This document shows positions 1-14,017 of a stretch of 64,000 nt of DNA, in pieces. Location: the NCBI GenBank assembly GCA_008921705.1, contig VFFE01007605.1, positions 3,101,351 to 3,165,350 of the forward strand. The letters are read 5' to 3'. Both the position numbers and the translations under genes were made by a program. How positions within the stretch are numbered: position 1 is the stretch's first letter; every line of letters begins with the position of its first letter. Under the pieces are notes generated by a model. It did not search any database and was not told where the DNA came from. It worked only from the letters and a program-made list of their open reading frames with translations. This DNA is from Burhinus oedicnemus. Its lineage: Eukaryota; Chordata; Aves; Charadriiformes; Burhinidae.

Positions 1-34
<34 letters not shown>

Positions 35-36
35 AT
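1..36. repeat. (CA)n microsatellite
   Basis: A run of CA dinucleotides at the window edge, followed by a short C homopolymer (about 41-48). Confidence 0.9.
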
Positions 37-39
37 CTC

Positions 40-330
40 CCCCCCCCACCCCGGCTCCGCGCGTAGCAAACTTCCGCGGCCGCGGGGCCGGCCGGCGGCG
101 TGGGAATTGCCGCGGAGGCTCCGCGCTGCTCCGCGGGCCCCGCCGGCACAGGCGGCCGCGAGTAGCAGATGCGGCTGTAACAGCAAAGCCCCCCAAGGGG
201 GTGGGGGGGTTGTCCCTCCCCCCCCCAAAAAAAACCCAAAACCAACTTGGCAGAGTTTCCGCGGAGAGGAGCGGAGCGGCGGCCGCCCCCGCGGGGTGAC
301 CCCACCGTGTGCTCCCCAAATGGAAGCTGG
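40..330. promoter_or_regulatory. CpG-rich block at window start
   Basis: GC-rich, CpG-dense sequence with several CCGCGG-type motifs and homopolymeric C and G runs. It resembles the edge of a CpG-island promoter or first exon. The open frame crossing it (107-382) has no recognisable domain and I do not call it a gene. Transcript direction is unknown. Confidence 0.5.
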
Positions 331-3300
331 GGGCTCTGTGCGGCTCAGGGCTGCAGGTAGCGAGCTGTTGCCCCAGGATTAAAAACGGCAACAGAGCGGC
401 TGTCGAGATTAAAAAAAAAACAACCAAAAAACCCCCCAAACCACTTTCTTAAAATAATAAAAATTGGATGGCGCGGTCTATACAACGTACATCTTTCCAA
501 ACTCTTGGAGGCCCTACAGTAAAACAAATTGCAGAAGTTGTCTTGCACTGTTTTAAACCATTGCTGCAGGAGATTAACATTCAGGTTAAAGACGATCTTT
601 CAATCGCAATCTGCCATCCTCTCTTGAACTGGTCAGCTCTAAAACTGTGAGCTACTGGTTGTTCACCACCATTGGGACCGCAGCGAGAGCCACCACAGAT
701 AAGGCAGTCAGATGCTCCCTGCTGTACGTCCCTGTTCTGGGCTCCTTCTAATTTGCCAAACTTGAATGAATTAGGCTGCAACTTTCTGCCTTGGCAGCCT
801 GTGCTGGACGTTTTCTGAACGCTCCAAGTCCTTTGGCTCTTCCAAGGATGAAAGCAGAGGAGGAGAGGAGCGTTGCTTTGGTCATTCTTGGGCTTGTTGA
901 GTTTGTTTTGTTTTGTTTTTAGGACCGTGAGTCTGGAAATAGGGTCTTGAAATTTGGCATGAGGCAGCCTTTTACAGTCTTTTAGATAAACCCACCCAAA
1001 TTAGTCATGTTACTGGGCTTTGAAGAAGAGCAGCTCACAACACACAGCAAAACCGTGCCTGGTTCTGGCTGCTGAAGTCCCTCAAGATGCTGCTCTTGGG
1101 ACACCTACTGCCCCAGTGCTCGGAGCCTGCTCAGCGGCCCCCCAAGGAACGGGAAACTTCAGCCCCCAGTTAGAAAAGCCTTTCCTGGTTGTACAAGAGC
1201 AGTGGGACTCGTGAGCACAGCCCCTTTCCGTCAGTCCCCACCAGCCCCAGGTACCTTGGCGGACACCGGCCTCGCTGCTCCCGCACCCAGCAGCATTCAC
1301 TGCCAGGATCCCTATGGATCCCACCGCATCCATGTGTGCAGGCTGCGTTAGGGGATGGTTTGAAGGTCACTGTGTTACCTGGTCATAACGTCAGAAATAT
1401 CCAAAGTGAGGCATTCTGTACCAATATATGGAGACTTTCTTGTGCGTGCATATTCTAATGCAGTTCTTAATTACATTGTCACAACCTGTTTTCCATATCA
1501 CACCTGCATGCCACGGACCTGCTCCGTAAGTCAAAAAGGAAACAAATTTTGGCCAGATTCTCATCTTATCTGCAGAATCAAAAACTGCCCAGGGCGCGAT
1601 GCAAGGGCTGCAAGAGGCAGACACAGTCCAACAGCGACGACAGGATAAAACTCTCCCAAAGAAGAGGATTCTCTCCTTGCCCTTGCCCCGGGTTCCCTTC
1701 GTAGTGCTAACAAAGTCATCAAACCAAACTTCTTGGGGGCTGCCGGTTGTATTGCCCACATTGTGGGTGTGTAGCTTGAAACCTTTAGCCCAAATTGCTG
1801 ACATCCACCTTCGTACAGCTTCACAGCCGTGGGTGCTGTGCTTGCATGTATGAAGCGCTGTATCCCGTTAAATGCTCTGAAAAAGCAGACATTACGCTTC
1901 TCAGATGGAGTACCCTGAATTAGTCAAAACTGACCTTAATCCATCCATGTGTCACCCTGCCCCATCTTCCTAACGGGTGTTTGGGGAGGATTAATGAAGG
2001 TGCTGAAGCACTGATGCAGCGTAGTGGAAAGTACCGTAGAAAAAGCCACGAGGAAATTAATAATTCTGTCTTCAGGGGAACCTGCCAACGTCTCTGCTTT
2101 GGTCCTGTACAGCACTACAGCCTTACAACCCTTCTGGCCGTTTCTCCAGCATTTCTGGACAACACCGCTAAAGGAGGTGACAGCATGTCAAAATCCAGGT
2201 ACGCCCATCAGGTCCTCGGTGCAGACGGGTTGCGGGTAGCGGGTCCGCAGCATCCCTAGGTGCAACCTCACGGCGTTTTTGCTCTCCGGAAGGGAAGTGC
2301 CTCGTTCTGCTTTGAAAACCGCGCACAGGAATATTGGAGCTGCACTTTCTATGGCTGCGGAATCCAAAAGCGGCCAGACATGCGAATAATGTGCTGAGCT
2401 AAGGCCCAGGATCACGTGCGGAACAGTAGGAACGTGCCAGTGTTGCTGAGCCCCTTGCTGACCATCTCATGCACTGCGCGCCATAGCGACGCAGAAGAAA
2501 AATCCTATCCGATCATGCAATTAAAACCTTGGTCTGCTTCAACAACAGTTGCACTGGCAAGGAGAAGTCGGGACATTTCTGCATTTTGAGTGCTTTCCTG
2601 GGCAGGAGCAACCACACGCTTAACCAATTTTTGGCTACCTTATATGCACACTTACACAAAACTTGCATATAAATGCATATATGTAACACATATAAAATAT
2701 ACAGAGATAACCCTTGATGTGTGGCTCTATAGAAAGGTCATGTATATGATACGTACGATACTCAGTTTACATAGTATGCATTTGTGTAACGTTTATGAAG
2801 AGCTCTGACAGGGTGTTGTCAGCTGGCATTTGCTAAGAGAAGAAATAAATCTAATAATAAAAACAAAAAAAGCATTTTGGAAGAAATAATACCGCACAAA
2901 TCCTCTAAAAGGACAGAATTGTCTACACAACAAAGGCTCGGCTGATTGATGCTAAAATAAGCAGTTATGCAACAAGTAAGAAATACAATCTCCAGGGAAG
3001 AAACCAGCAGCATTTTCCTTTCATCTTCATTCACCGGTGCTTATTTTTGCCTACCTAAAAGAAAAATATAGGCAACCTTCCGATGATGAGCACACAAGTA
3101 GAATGAACAGATGGTTTTAAGTGAAGGACGGAGTTTTTAAGAGCTTTGTGCAAGTTCTGCAGAGTTAAATCCCATCACTGACCATGAGTCCCCCAAAGTG
3201 CTGCAGAGCTCTTGCTTCCACTGCCCATGCCCGAGGGCTGCTGCCACGCTTTGGGGTAGCACGGTGCTGGCACCGCTGGGTCTGAATACGTTGATTTTAG

Positions 3301-3591
3301 GGGTGAATTGGCTCACCCTAGAGCTACGATTACAAAACTATTAAAGCAACTTCAGGAGAACAAGCATACAAAATAGTTCATCTCCCAACACTTTGGTTTA
3401 ATAAAACTTCTCCACGTGACTTGAGACCAGTGAAAACCTCGGTGCAGACAGTTCTCATGGGAGAGGAAGAGGAAAACCCAGTGGCCAAGTTGGCATCAAA
3501 TTGGATTGCTGTATTATGTTAGCACCAGACACACAGCTAAAACAGGTCCAAGGGAATGCAAGTGGCCCCCAAATACAACGAGAAGTCCATG
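331..3591. other. Gene-free stretch, nothing recognised
   Basis: Mixed-composition DNA. Short A/C-rich (about 410-440) and TTTTG-type (about 900-920) low-complexity runs are present. Open frames up to 137 codons on both strands have no family features or splice support. Confidence 0.6.
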
Positions 3592-3870
3592 TCATAGAAT
3601 CGTCAAGGTTGGAAGGGACCTTTAAGATCATCAAGTCCAACCATTAACCCAACGCTGCCAAACCCACCACTAAACCATGTTCCTCAGCACCACGTCTGCC
3701 CATCTGTTAAATACCTCCAGGGATGGCGACTCCACCACTTCCCTGGGCAGCCTGTGCCAAGGCTTGATAAGCATTTTGGTGAAGAAATTTTTCCTAGTAT
3801 CCATCCCAAACCTCCCCTGGTGCAACTTGAGGCCATTTTCTCTTGTCCTATCCCATGTCGTTTTGAAGAC
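3592..3870 (-). mobile_element. CR1 LINE, 3' fragment
   Basis: 5'-truncated CR1 in reverse orientation. The 3' tail is read on the plus strand as TCATAGAATCGTCAAGG, followed by the typical GTTGGAAGGGACC block. It then covers the end of ORF2, where the minus strand reads residues like [17 protein letters not shown]1 copies end in a short ATTCTATG-like tail and lack target-site duplications. Confidence 0.9.
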
Positions 3871-5314
3871 CCTTAGAAACAATCTATTTTGTAATGTTAG
3901 CTAGTGAGAAACTGGGAGGAAAGCTCAGCTCCCAGACTGCAGCCTGCCTATTCCTGCAGTGATGCCCACCCGGCCCAAAGCTGGGCACTGGAGGACCACC
4001 ACAGGGCAGGGAGATGCTCTGATGACAAAGAGCTCATGGAGATCCTCAGAAGGCACCACACAACTTGAAAACAGTGCAGGAGGCACGTGGCTGCTAATTT
4101 ACAGCCTTAGATACCCTCTTCTGAGGCCTCTGGTAGCCAGAAGTCATCAAAACAGCCTCATGGCTACTTTAATTTCCATCAAGGACCAGAGCAGTACACG
4201 GCCATTCCAGGAGGGGAATACAAAGATGATGAAAATCTCGTTGCATCCGTATCCCTGATAGGGTTGTCCAATATCCCAGCTATAATCAGGATATTTCATT
4301 TTTATTAAAATACGTGTTAATTTGGAAAGTAGTAAGCAGATGCAGTAGAAGGAAAAGGAACAAGCTCTGCTCTAAATTACAGTAATAATCACTCCCATCT
4401 TCGAGAATGAACTACTACAGAAAGATCAAGGGAGAGATGGCTGCTATGGTCATTATATAAACTAATCCCTTTTCTTTTTCATTCGTTCTGCATAATTCTT
4501 TTCCTCTCTGAAGCTAAGGAAAACTATACTTAGAGGAGAAGAAAATTTGATTTGGCAGATCAGGGGATAGTGAGATTTTGTTTGCAGTCTCAATTACCTT
4601 CAGTAGCTAGAAATTTGGTATCAAAATAAACTGTAAACAAAACAAAACAAAAAAAGATATAGCATTACAAATGTCCATCGCTTGATGGATAGCTCAAAAA
4701 TTCTCTATGTTCTAGCAACAGCTGCTTTCATATCTTTCAAAGAAATGGCAGCCTCTCTCTGTCTGCAGGGATTACCTTTAAGGAATGCAGCCCTAAGTGG
4801 TTTTGTGCAAAGATGCTCACGTTCCTGTTGGGTTTGTTCACTGACTTTTTTTCTGCCAGATTTCAAGATTCCTTTTTTTTCTTGGTTTCTCTGTTTTCTG
4901 TAAGTTCACTTCTATTACTAAGCACATGTAATACGGCACAGGTTTCATCCAGCCCCCAGGCTGGAAGAACTGGGGCTTTCAAAGGCCTCTCAAGGGTAGA
5001 TTTGGGGAAATATGGACCATCAGTATCAGCTGAAGAGCTTGAGTGCCGCTCCTGCGACAGAGGACCTGCTGAAGCTCCTCCCGCTTTGGAGGGATCCTTG
5101 GGCATCACAGCAGACTCCCCTGCAACACACTTCCCCGCTTTCATTCCTTTGCTCCCTTTTTTGTTGGTGTTTCAAGCTTTCCACATTAGATGCGGTGATG
5201 GGATAGCACGGCTCCTCGGACTGCTTGGAGTTTCAGTGTGAAGACGTTTGACTGCTACAAGCATACCCCATAGTTCCAAGTGATGGATGATGAAAATAGA
5301 AGTAGATTTAGAAG
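3871..5314. other. Gene-free stretch, nothing recognised
   Basis: Ordinary AT-rich non-coding DNA with a CAAAA-type low-complexity run near 4631-4655. The open frame at 4813-5241 has no recognisable domain. Confidence 0.6.
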
Positions 5315-5400
5315 ATTTAGAATACTTCAGTTGGAAGGGGCCCACAAGGATCACCTGGTCCAGCTGCCCAAGTACCTCTTCTCTCCCTCATGAACGACTA
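5315..5400 (-). mobile_element. Short, diverged CR1 3' end
   Basis: The plus strand reads CAGTTGGAAGGGGCCCACAA followed by GATCACCTGGTCCA, matching the CR1 3'-end block in reverse orientation. It is a small, older fragment than its neighbour at 5576. Confidence 0.65.
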
Positions 5401-5575
5401 TTCCAAAGGCAGGACATGCCATGGTAAACCCTCATCCTGCCCATTCCCACCCCGCAACCCAGGGAAGGATCCATCTAGGTGTAAAAGCAGTTGTGTTTTA
5501 CTCTCCTGAGGAGGCCAACAGAGTTTTCCTCCACCTGCAGCTGCCCTGCCATGGGAGGAGGTTAACAGCTAGAGA

Positions 5576-5768
5576 GTCATAGAATCATAGAATCGCCTGG
5601 GTTGGAAGGGACCTTTAAGATCATTGAGTCCAACCATCAACCCAACACTGCCAAACCCACCACTAAACCATATCCCTCAGCACCACGTCTGCCCGTCTGT
5701 TAAATACCTCCAGGGATGATGACTCTACCACTTCCCTGGGCAGCCTCTTCCAATGCTTGATAATCCCT
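5576..5768 (-). mobile_element. CR1 LINE, short 3' fragment
   Basis: Reverse-oriented CR1 end with a doubled tail (CATAGAATCATAGAATC), then GGTTGGAAGGGACC and the ORF2 C-terminal block. It is close to the copy at 3592-3870 in sequence and probably belongs to the same subfamily. Confidence 0.9.
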
Positions 5769-5823
5769 TCCTACCTGCAGATCCCACTGTGTTATAGAAC
5801 ATGCAATTACTCTCCCAATTAAA

Positions 5824-5843
5824 ACAAAAAAAAAAAAAAAAAA
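5824..5843. repeat. Poly(A) tract
   Basis: About 20 consecutive A residues followed by GAGAGA. No transposon body is recognisable immediately upstream. Confidence 0.85.
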
Positions 5844-5849
5844 GAGAGA

Positions 5850-8800
5850 CATTAAAGATCTGAGTCACAATTCAATGCGCCATTTGAGTGAACGGTACAT
5901 ATGCTAAACAATATATGCATCGAGACTGCATTAATCCACATTTTATATGGATTCCCTCTAGACATTCAGTTTATAACCGAGTTGGCTATTTCCCTGTGTT
6001 TCTCTGGAGTTGGAGGGTGTGAAAAAGACATTTCCATTTCATTGACTAAGTTCCCAAGGGGAGAGTTTATGAAAGTGCAAGTGCATAATTTACTGCCTGA
6101 CAGGATAAAGATGGTATCTGGTTTTAAAAAAATAGTGTACCCTGAAAAATAAAATTGCTAGAACAGACATTTGTTTTCTGTAAGTACCATATTTTAGAAG
6201 CATTTAATTTAGCTTAGAAGCACTGTTAAAAATATATGCATTGTAAATTGCAGCTGTATAACACGATATTTATCAGATAATGTCACTGAATAGTCTCCTG
6301 TTGCAATATAAATGCCAAGGCATTTATAGAAAATAAATGTTGAAGTAGAGAGCTTTCTTTTCAAAGTGGAAAACCATTATCTCATCCAAAAGTCATAAAT
6401 AACATGATGAGGGTTTGCTTATGGGTTGGTTTTAACCATAGGGGGGCTGACACGGACACTCCATCGCCTGAGCAATATTCCCAAGCAGCAAACTTAGCCA
6501 GGATGCAGCCAGCAGAGAGGGAGGCACGTGGGACCTGGGACTGGCAACGACAGTTCAGAAAGACTAAGAGTAGCCAGGAGGACAAATCAGCTGCTAATGC
6601 ATTTCAGGAAGGGAGATAAAGATGGAAAGTGAGGGATTTCCTGAGATACTTCACACAATATTTATTTCAAGAAATGTCATCAGGTCTGTTCATAGCCAGG
6701 ACCGATACAACATGCTCGAACACCAGCTTTTGAAAAGGGTGCCTGAAAGCTGGCTCTGAAAGCCACGTTTGGTCACATAAATGCACGAGCTGATTTTCAG
6801 TGGATGGAGCACCTGGCAGTTACTATTGATTTCTTCAGGGTCTGGATCAAGTTGTGCATGTGCAGCACTATTTATTAGCATAAGGTACAAAGGGCTATGA
6901 GAGAGGGACCGTAAATAAGATTTTGGATCCAAGATCTCCACCTTCTTCTCCTCTGAAATTTGAAGACATTGATCTAGTCTTTTCATCTCCTTGCTGAACA
7001 AGCTGCATGCCACATAGGCAGCTGGGTCCCATCCCGTGTGCTTTTTGCACCATGGCTCCATTTGCTGGCATTGCCAAGGCTGGAAAACGCTGCTCCGACG
7101 TGACCAGGACCGACCACGTGAACTGCCTCTCCCTCGCCGCTGAAGCACGATTGCTGGAGCTGCGATGCTCATGGCAACACGGGAGGAGCAGACAAGGAGC
7201 ACCCAACCCCACCAAACGCCTCTGGAGTAATCCTGCTAATTTAATTTCAATTATTCTGAGTTTGACATAGCCAGATAATCCACATTTTATGGGATTTATA
7301 ATTTTCAAATCATTTTCAGGCTGTGCAGTTAGGAGCAAAGTCCGCCTGTAAATTCAAGAAAGCTGCAGCCATAACATTTATTTCTTTGTGTCTATAGAGC
7401 CAGAATGGCCACCCTAGAGTCCATGGGCATGCTGTCATCAGTGCCAGGGTGGGAAAATGAGGGTATCTGAATTTTGGTCGCAAATCAGATTCTTTTCTGG
7501 TTAACTGTGGAAGGCAGAGTGGGTTTGCCACCCTCAAATGCCTCCAAAAGCAGCCACTGAATCTGCCTTAGCTGAAAGCTTGAGGACTGTTCTTCTAAAA
7601 GAAGGAATGGGATTCCTGCAGCCCTCTCCTGGCTTTGTGAATTTATCCTTTAGTGGTTCTGCTCCTCTTTTAGCCACTTCTTGGATGGCTCATGTGGCAT
7701 ATTGTCATCGTCGTCTTCTTCCTCCCACTGTTTTCTCCCTCTGCTATCCACTGCATTTCTCTTTGGACAATCCAGTCCACTGATCCTCTTCAATGATGAT
7801 GTTCCTACCAAATTCCTAGTTATCCACCTTTCCACGCTCTCTCACTTCTCTCCACTGCAGAGCATGCTTCGGTCTGCCCTGTAATATCATACCCCCGGCA
7901 CCACAGTCAAAACTGAGACTGGATGTGCTGAGTTGAGGCAAATCCCTCATTCTTCTCACCCAACTTCCTCCATCCACTCACCCGGTCAGAGGAGCAACGC
8001 ACGCCTGGCACGGCTCAACTGATACGTTGTCAAAAGCACTTTATATGATGAATGATGTGATGAATGCCAGAAATATGTGTCTCAGATAACTTTTACATAC
8101 AAGAAGTGGCTGGCTGGCTGAATGGATGGATGGGCAGCTGATTCACTGGCTCATCAGCCATGGAGGGGAAGTATAACACACCAGCAGGACAGGTTTCTGG
8201 GCCACATTCAGAAGAAATTACTTCAGTACTGGTAGCTCCTTGCAGAGGGGATCCCACACCGAGCATTGCCCTTCTGCGAGCATGAAGGACCTCGAGGTTG
8301 TGCACCGTATTTGTAAAATATCATAGCAATGAGAGCATGAAGACTTGTTAAATCATCGAGTCCATAACCTCCTAGGATAGGATTACAGCCCCTCTGCAGA
8401 GGACGTACCGAGTCTTTATCTGAATTTCCCTTTGCCCTTTGAAAAGAGGCCACTCTTGACTAGTACCACTCGGCTGCTGAGCAGCCCCACATCCGTCTGA
8501 GCAGTTTTCTGGTGAGCTCCACGGATGACAGACAACCATCGAAGCAACAATTCCTGCATGCCAGGACTTCCACACATTGTATATGCAACGCATAGCCCCT
8601 TTATAGTGGTTATAATCTTCAAATCAATTGTACCTGGCAGCAGAAGTTTAACATTAATGACTTTCTTATTATGGATGGAAAAACCTTTCAGAGCTAATGA
8701 GCAGAAACAAGACCGCTTAGCTCCTACCTGAGGAGGTGACTCCACGGTCATGACCAACACTTGGAGCAGAGCTGTAGCGATGCTTGCTTTTGCGCGGCAA

Positions 8801-11800
8801 ACCCAGAAGAGTCGGTCTGACAGGCTACGCTGCCTCTGCCTTTGGAGCCGAGACCTGAGTTCAGAGAGGGCTTTAAGGATCTCAGTTCATGCCCGCCTAA
8901 CAGCAGGGAGGAGACGGTGTGTTATCCATCACGCAGCCATTGACCCAGATGCATCACCCTTCCCTGCAACACAACCTGTGACCGTGGTCCCAGGGAAAGC
9001 CTTGCTCTCCCCAGCCAGGGACAACTGCCGAGGTGTGAAAGGGTGGGGGGGATGGTGTTCAGTTTAATTTTGTCTTAACAGCCAGGAGAAAACAGGACCC
9101 AGCGAGTCACGCGTTTAATTTCCAAGCTGGTCCCACAGGGCAGAAGGAGTTGGTGAGCCAGGGAGGGTGTGCACCCTGGCTGGAGATGCCCGGGGGTGGT
9201 GGCATCTGCCCTGGCATACCTCGGGGAGCAGCAAGCCGCAAGCCTGGCTGCTGGAGGAAAAAAATAAACAAATACAATGAGTCACAAAGGCAAGCGGCAT
9301 ATGACGGGGACAGGTACTTATGCAAATAGACAGTTAACACCCAGCCAGACAGAGCTGATAAGCCTCCTAGGCCAGCTGGAGGCTTCTTCATCCTGCTGGG
9401 GGGAGGAGGAGGACAGCTTTAGGATAACAATAGAAAAAAACCAAAAAGCAAGGGCAAGGCAGCTCCGGGCAGGTTGCACAGGGCTGCCCGGTTTCAGTAC
9501 CAATCTGCACCTTGCCATGCCGGCGTGTCTCTGCCGGGTGGCCACACCGTGCTCTCAGCCATCACCGGGCTGCTCTGCTTCCAGAAGCATCTTCCCACCT
9601 GGTTAGCGTGTGCCATGGTGCCCATCACCAATACCTCCTGGGAGCAGCGGGCACCTGCCAGCACGCATCTCCTTGCGTACGAAGCAGCAAGGTATTGACG
9701 CAGCAAGGTGGAAAAGTTTCTCCATTTGATGAGGCTGCAGCCCCGGGGTGGGGGGAACCATCTTCCCCCAGCCTCCCACCGTCCCCATAACCCACTGCCC
9801 CCCCATCTGCTGACCAACCCCCTCCTGGAGCGTAAATAAGAGATAAATTATCCTTTCGCGATGCTGCTGGGGATCCCCCCCGGAAGCTTCAGATCTGGCC
9901 TGGCTGGGCTGCTGATAATCAGATAGAGGGGGTTTAAAATAATCAAGTCTAAGCAGCTGAAATCCAAACTGGAATAGGGAATGGGGTCAGAAAACAAGCG
10001 CCGCAGCCAGCGCACAGCCAGAGGGTCTGCGGAGCCCCATGGTCTGGGCACCCCCCACACACTCCAGGCTGGCTGAGCCAGGAGCCTCTTCAGGATGCTG
10101 CCCCAAAACCAGAGTTCCCGAAGTCACGTGCTTTTTCTGACACTGGGAAACCTGCATGAAAAACCCCACGTGTCGTAAGGTTTTTCTCTCAGAAAGGGTG
10201 GTGGTGGGGAAACAACACGTACCACAGCCAGAGACGCCCCCCCAGAGAGCTGGGTGGCTCCTTCCCCCCCCTCCATTGCATCCATCACCACAAGCCTGAG
10301 TTGTAGAAGAAAGGGCTTTGCTGCCCCAGAGCTCCATTAGTCTCCAGGGCTCCAGTCCCAGCACTGCCAGCAGCTCAGGGGATGCAGGACACCTCCCTGC
10401 TCCTGTAGCATCACCACGCACAGGCTGCCGGTCCCCTGTCCCACGCTGGCTCTGCCGACACCTTCACCTGCCATACCCATGGGCTGGGAAGAGGGGACAG
10501 AAGCACCAAGGAAAGAAGGGAATGCTAAGTTTAGGGAGTATCCGTTTCACCCGCCACTCAGATTTCCAGCTCTATTAATGACGTAACGGTCCGATGGTGA
10601 GAAGCCAAAGTTTGCCCTTCCTGTGGTATTCCCTCAGGAAAAAAATATTACTGCAATGTAAAACTGAAAATTGAAACAGGCTGGTGATTGACCAGAGAAA
10701 ATGCCTCTCCCTTTTCCCTATTCAGTGAGGCAGAGATGAATGTTGTGAGGTTTGAAAGAAAAACTGAAAAAGCCTTTAATTAATCCCTGGAGGCTAAACT
10801 ATGCCAGATATGGACAGGATTTCTCCTCTGCCTCCTTTTTGGAGCAAGAACATGCTGCTGTCTTCCTGCTGCAGCTCTTTCTGGGGATTCTCCGGTCTCC
10901 AGAAGAGGATCCAAAGCATTTTCCAAAGCTTTTTTTTGGGGGGAGGGGTGGGGGGAAGAGGGTGGCTGCCAGGGAAGCCTTGCTGCGGTCCCAGGGCAGC
11001 GAGGAAACCAGGAGCCCCCTCTGGCATTTCCCAGATCAGCGCAGGCTTTTGGAAGCTCCTACCTGCTGGGAGGAAACTTTCCGAGTTCAAGGTCAGGTTT
11101 GTTTGTCTTCCATCCCGACGGACACAAACTGTTACGCAATATTCAGGAAGTCACTTTTATCAAACTCGATTCAATTTATAAGATTAAGAGCATGGAAAAA
11201 CAAATACTAGTGCCGGATGGAAAGTGCTGGCAATAACCAGACCAGAGCTTTGTTTGTACAAAGACTGTTAATAGGGTATCTCTCAGTTCCACAAGTCGGT
11301 AGGGGCAGGATAACAGAATATGCTGCTTTTTATAGGGGGCTGGTGATGATGAGAAAAAAATTAACCCTTGCTTAAAGAGAGTGGAAACTGTAGCAAAGAA
11401 ACAGCTCGGGCTCGGGAACATCCCGTGATGTAAAGCCAGGGCTCGACCCCTGGCAGAGGATTGCAGCTGCACGGCTAGCAATACCTGTGCTGGCCAGATT
11501 TCCTTGGAAATAGCTACCATAGTGCCAGGCAGGACCGTGGCTGTGATACGGGTAAAAGGCTTTGCTCGCTAAAAACACGACTTGGGAAATAATGAGTGAA
11601 AATATAGAGTATGTGCAATCTTCATAGGGATCGGCAACAGCTGGTGCAGCCAGATGACCTTGTTCAGAAAACGCACTAGAAAAAAGAAATTTTAACTCGC
11701 AGAGGGAAAACCGTACCAAGTAAGACCCAGGCTGGCCCTGTGTCTGATCTGCAAGTCCTGAAATCTTTAGAGAAAAGCGCCAGGAACTGCGATAGAGGAG

Positions 11801-14017
11801 CATCGAGCATTCATCCCATGGAGCGGAGGCTCATGCCAGAGATCACATCGGCCACAGTCCAGAAAACATATCTGCCTTCTTGACACTTTTTCCAAACAAG
11901 GCCCTTAGAAAGTTACAGTAATCACCACTTCTGAGACTAGTTCAGACCAGTGCTTTCTGTTGATATATTAGAAAAATTGGAAATTTAGTTTCTAGCACCG
12001 TGAACTCCCTTAATTCAGTACCACACACACCTATATAGAAATTATACATAGGGAAACTTAAGATGTAGCCATAAGGAGCCATGGAGTTTGATAAGCTAAG
12101 GAAGAACCTGAGGTTTGAAAGGAAACTATTAGCAGTAGCAGATTTGCAAGTTCAGCTACGGGAAGGACCACAAAATCTGAGTGCGTGCGATATATCTGCC
12201 TTTTATTGACTGCTTTGTGGGTATCTGCGTTTCTTGTTGAAGTCGGGAGCTGCAGACTGCACTCCGTGTTGATTCTGATTATAAAGTGGTGGTAATTAAA
12301 CCTCTGGAGCATTAAGTTACCATTTTAACCAAATGCCTGCATTTTATCTTGATGGGAAATTGAGAGCGAGATTCAGATTTTCACAGTAAATAAAAACTGT
12401 TGGCTGTTTCACAGATAATCTGTTTCCTCAGTTTATATATGAGAAAATCCTCCTGTACAGTTTCTTCCTCCCTTTTGCAAACACACGCGCTCCTGGAGGA
12501 AGCTCAGCAGCAGCACTGCCAGCTTCTGCACACTGTTCAGCCTGTAAAATAATAACTATAATCATAATGTGGCTCCTTAATAACACTTTTAATTCAGGGA
12601 CCAGTATCCTTATGTCCATGTAAGAAAGCAGAAGCACACAAAATTTTGCTCCCGTGATATACGTGGCCAAGGCCAAAGTCAGGAATAACCCAGCACCCAG
12701 GTTCACAGTCCGTCCATCAGCTGTCTCCGCCACCTGGCTCTGAAGTAATGATCTTATCTACAAACAGATATGCAAATCTAGTTTATTCTTAGACTCAGCT
12801 CTGTGATGACAACCACAGGTCTGTGTCACTGTGCACCTGTAGCTTAGGAATTGGGCGGATGCGGCCATTTCAGGTCATGTAGATACAGGCCAAGCATCTA
12901 CTGGTGGTTATTTCCACTGTGTACCACCCCAAGCCCACTTGAACAAGAAACCTAAACAGGTGAATCCCTTAAACCCGCTATTTTATTGCGATTGACAGCG
13001 ATATATTGATGGAGTAAGATTCAGTCACTCAGCAGCACTAGCAAAAGGCTGCGAGGCTGCAGCGGGCGCTGGCTCCGTTGGGTGCAGGCAGTGGCGTTAA
13101 GTGCTTGGGGAGATCAGTTATTCTGATAATAAAACAGTTGCTTGCGCAGACGATCGGGCTCAGTTGCTTTCAAAGCGCAGCCCTTGCCACAAAGGCTTTC
13201 ATCCTTTGCTTTCGGAGTAAAGTGCATCCTCCCTGCCCGGAGCAGCAACACGTTTACCGCAAAATACTTGCAGCATTTGATGTCTGCAGAGGCAGGTGTT
13301 ACTCACCCAGTGGCTTCTTACGCGAATGCGCTGCCATGGCTGGGAGAGCAAGGCGAGGAGTCTGGGAATCGAGGGCTGCTGGAGATGCCCATCCGTGAGC
13401 GTCACCTCCAAGTCCAAAGTAAAGACCAGCCGCAGGGCTCGCCTGGGGCCGTGTAGGATTCTATGATTTCTCAGCAGAGAGTCTTCCTGTAGATCTGAGG
13501 GTTGACTTGCCACATTATAGCATCAGGAGCTGGTGGGTACCAGAGTCTGAGGCTGCATCACTTCATCTTCATCATCATCACTCTACCTCCAGCCATCTGT
13601 TGAGTGGAAATAACGCTGTCACAACACCTAAGTGTACGTACACGGAGACTTTTGCAAAGCATCAGGAGAGCTCCTGGCTGCATAGAGCTGTCAGGAGGAG
13701 ATGCCTGGAGTGCACGAGACCCGCTCACTTCTCAGCAGATGTCAGCTGGGCCACGTGAGCCCAGACATGATCCAGAGTGTCACCTCCTGGAGATCCTCCC
13801 CAGCAGAGTGACACTAGCAGCACTGCTCCTCACTATCCCACCCTGTCTGCAGTTCAGGAACTCCTCATGGAACCACAACCAAACTCAGAGCCAAAGCTGT
13901 GATGAAGGTTTCTCCACAGATGGAAATGCAATTGTTGCTAGTGTGGTTGAGAGTTAAAATAGAGTTATGTGGCTTCCAATTTGAAGAGGATCACAAAGAA
14001 GTGATTTTTCTATTTTG
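5850..14017. other. 8-kb gene-free stretch
   Basis: Alternating AT-rich and GC-richer non-coding DNA. Many short open frames occur on both strands (up to 170 codons at 7202-6690) but none shows domains, conserved splice structure or codon-biased signal. I see only short simple repeats, such as GGCT/GGAT units near 8108-8130, and a G-quadruplex motif at 10938. Confidence 0.6.
10938..10962 (+). other. Potential G-quadruplex motif
   Basis: Four G runs (6, 4, 6 and 3 G) separated by loops of 1, 1 and 4 bases, directly after a T8 run. This matches the standard G3+N1-7 pattern. No promoter or gene is evident beside it. Confidence 0.6.

Noticed and set aside
6690..7338. 170- and 147-codon overlapping minus-strand open frames
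   Set aside because: Two frames are open over the same DNA with no domain or splice support; chance open frames.
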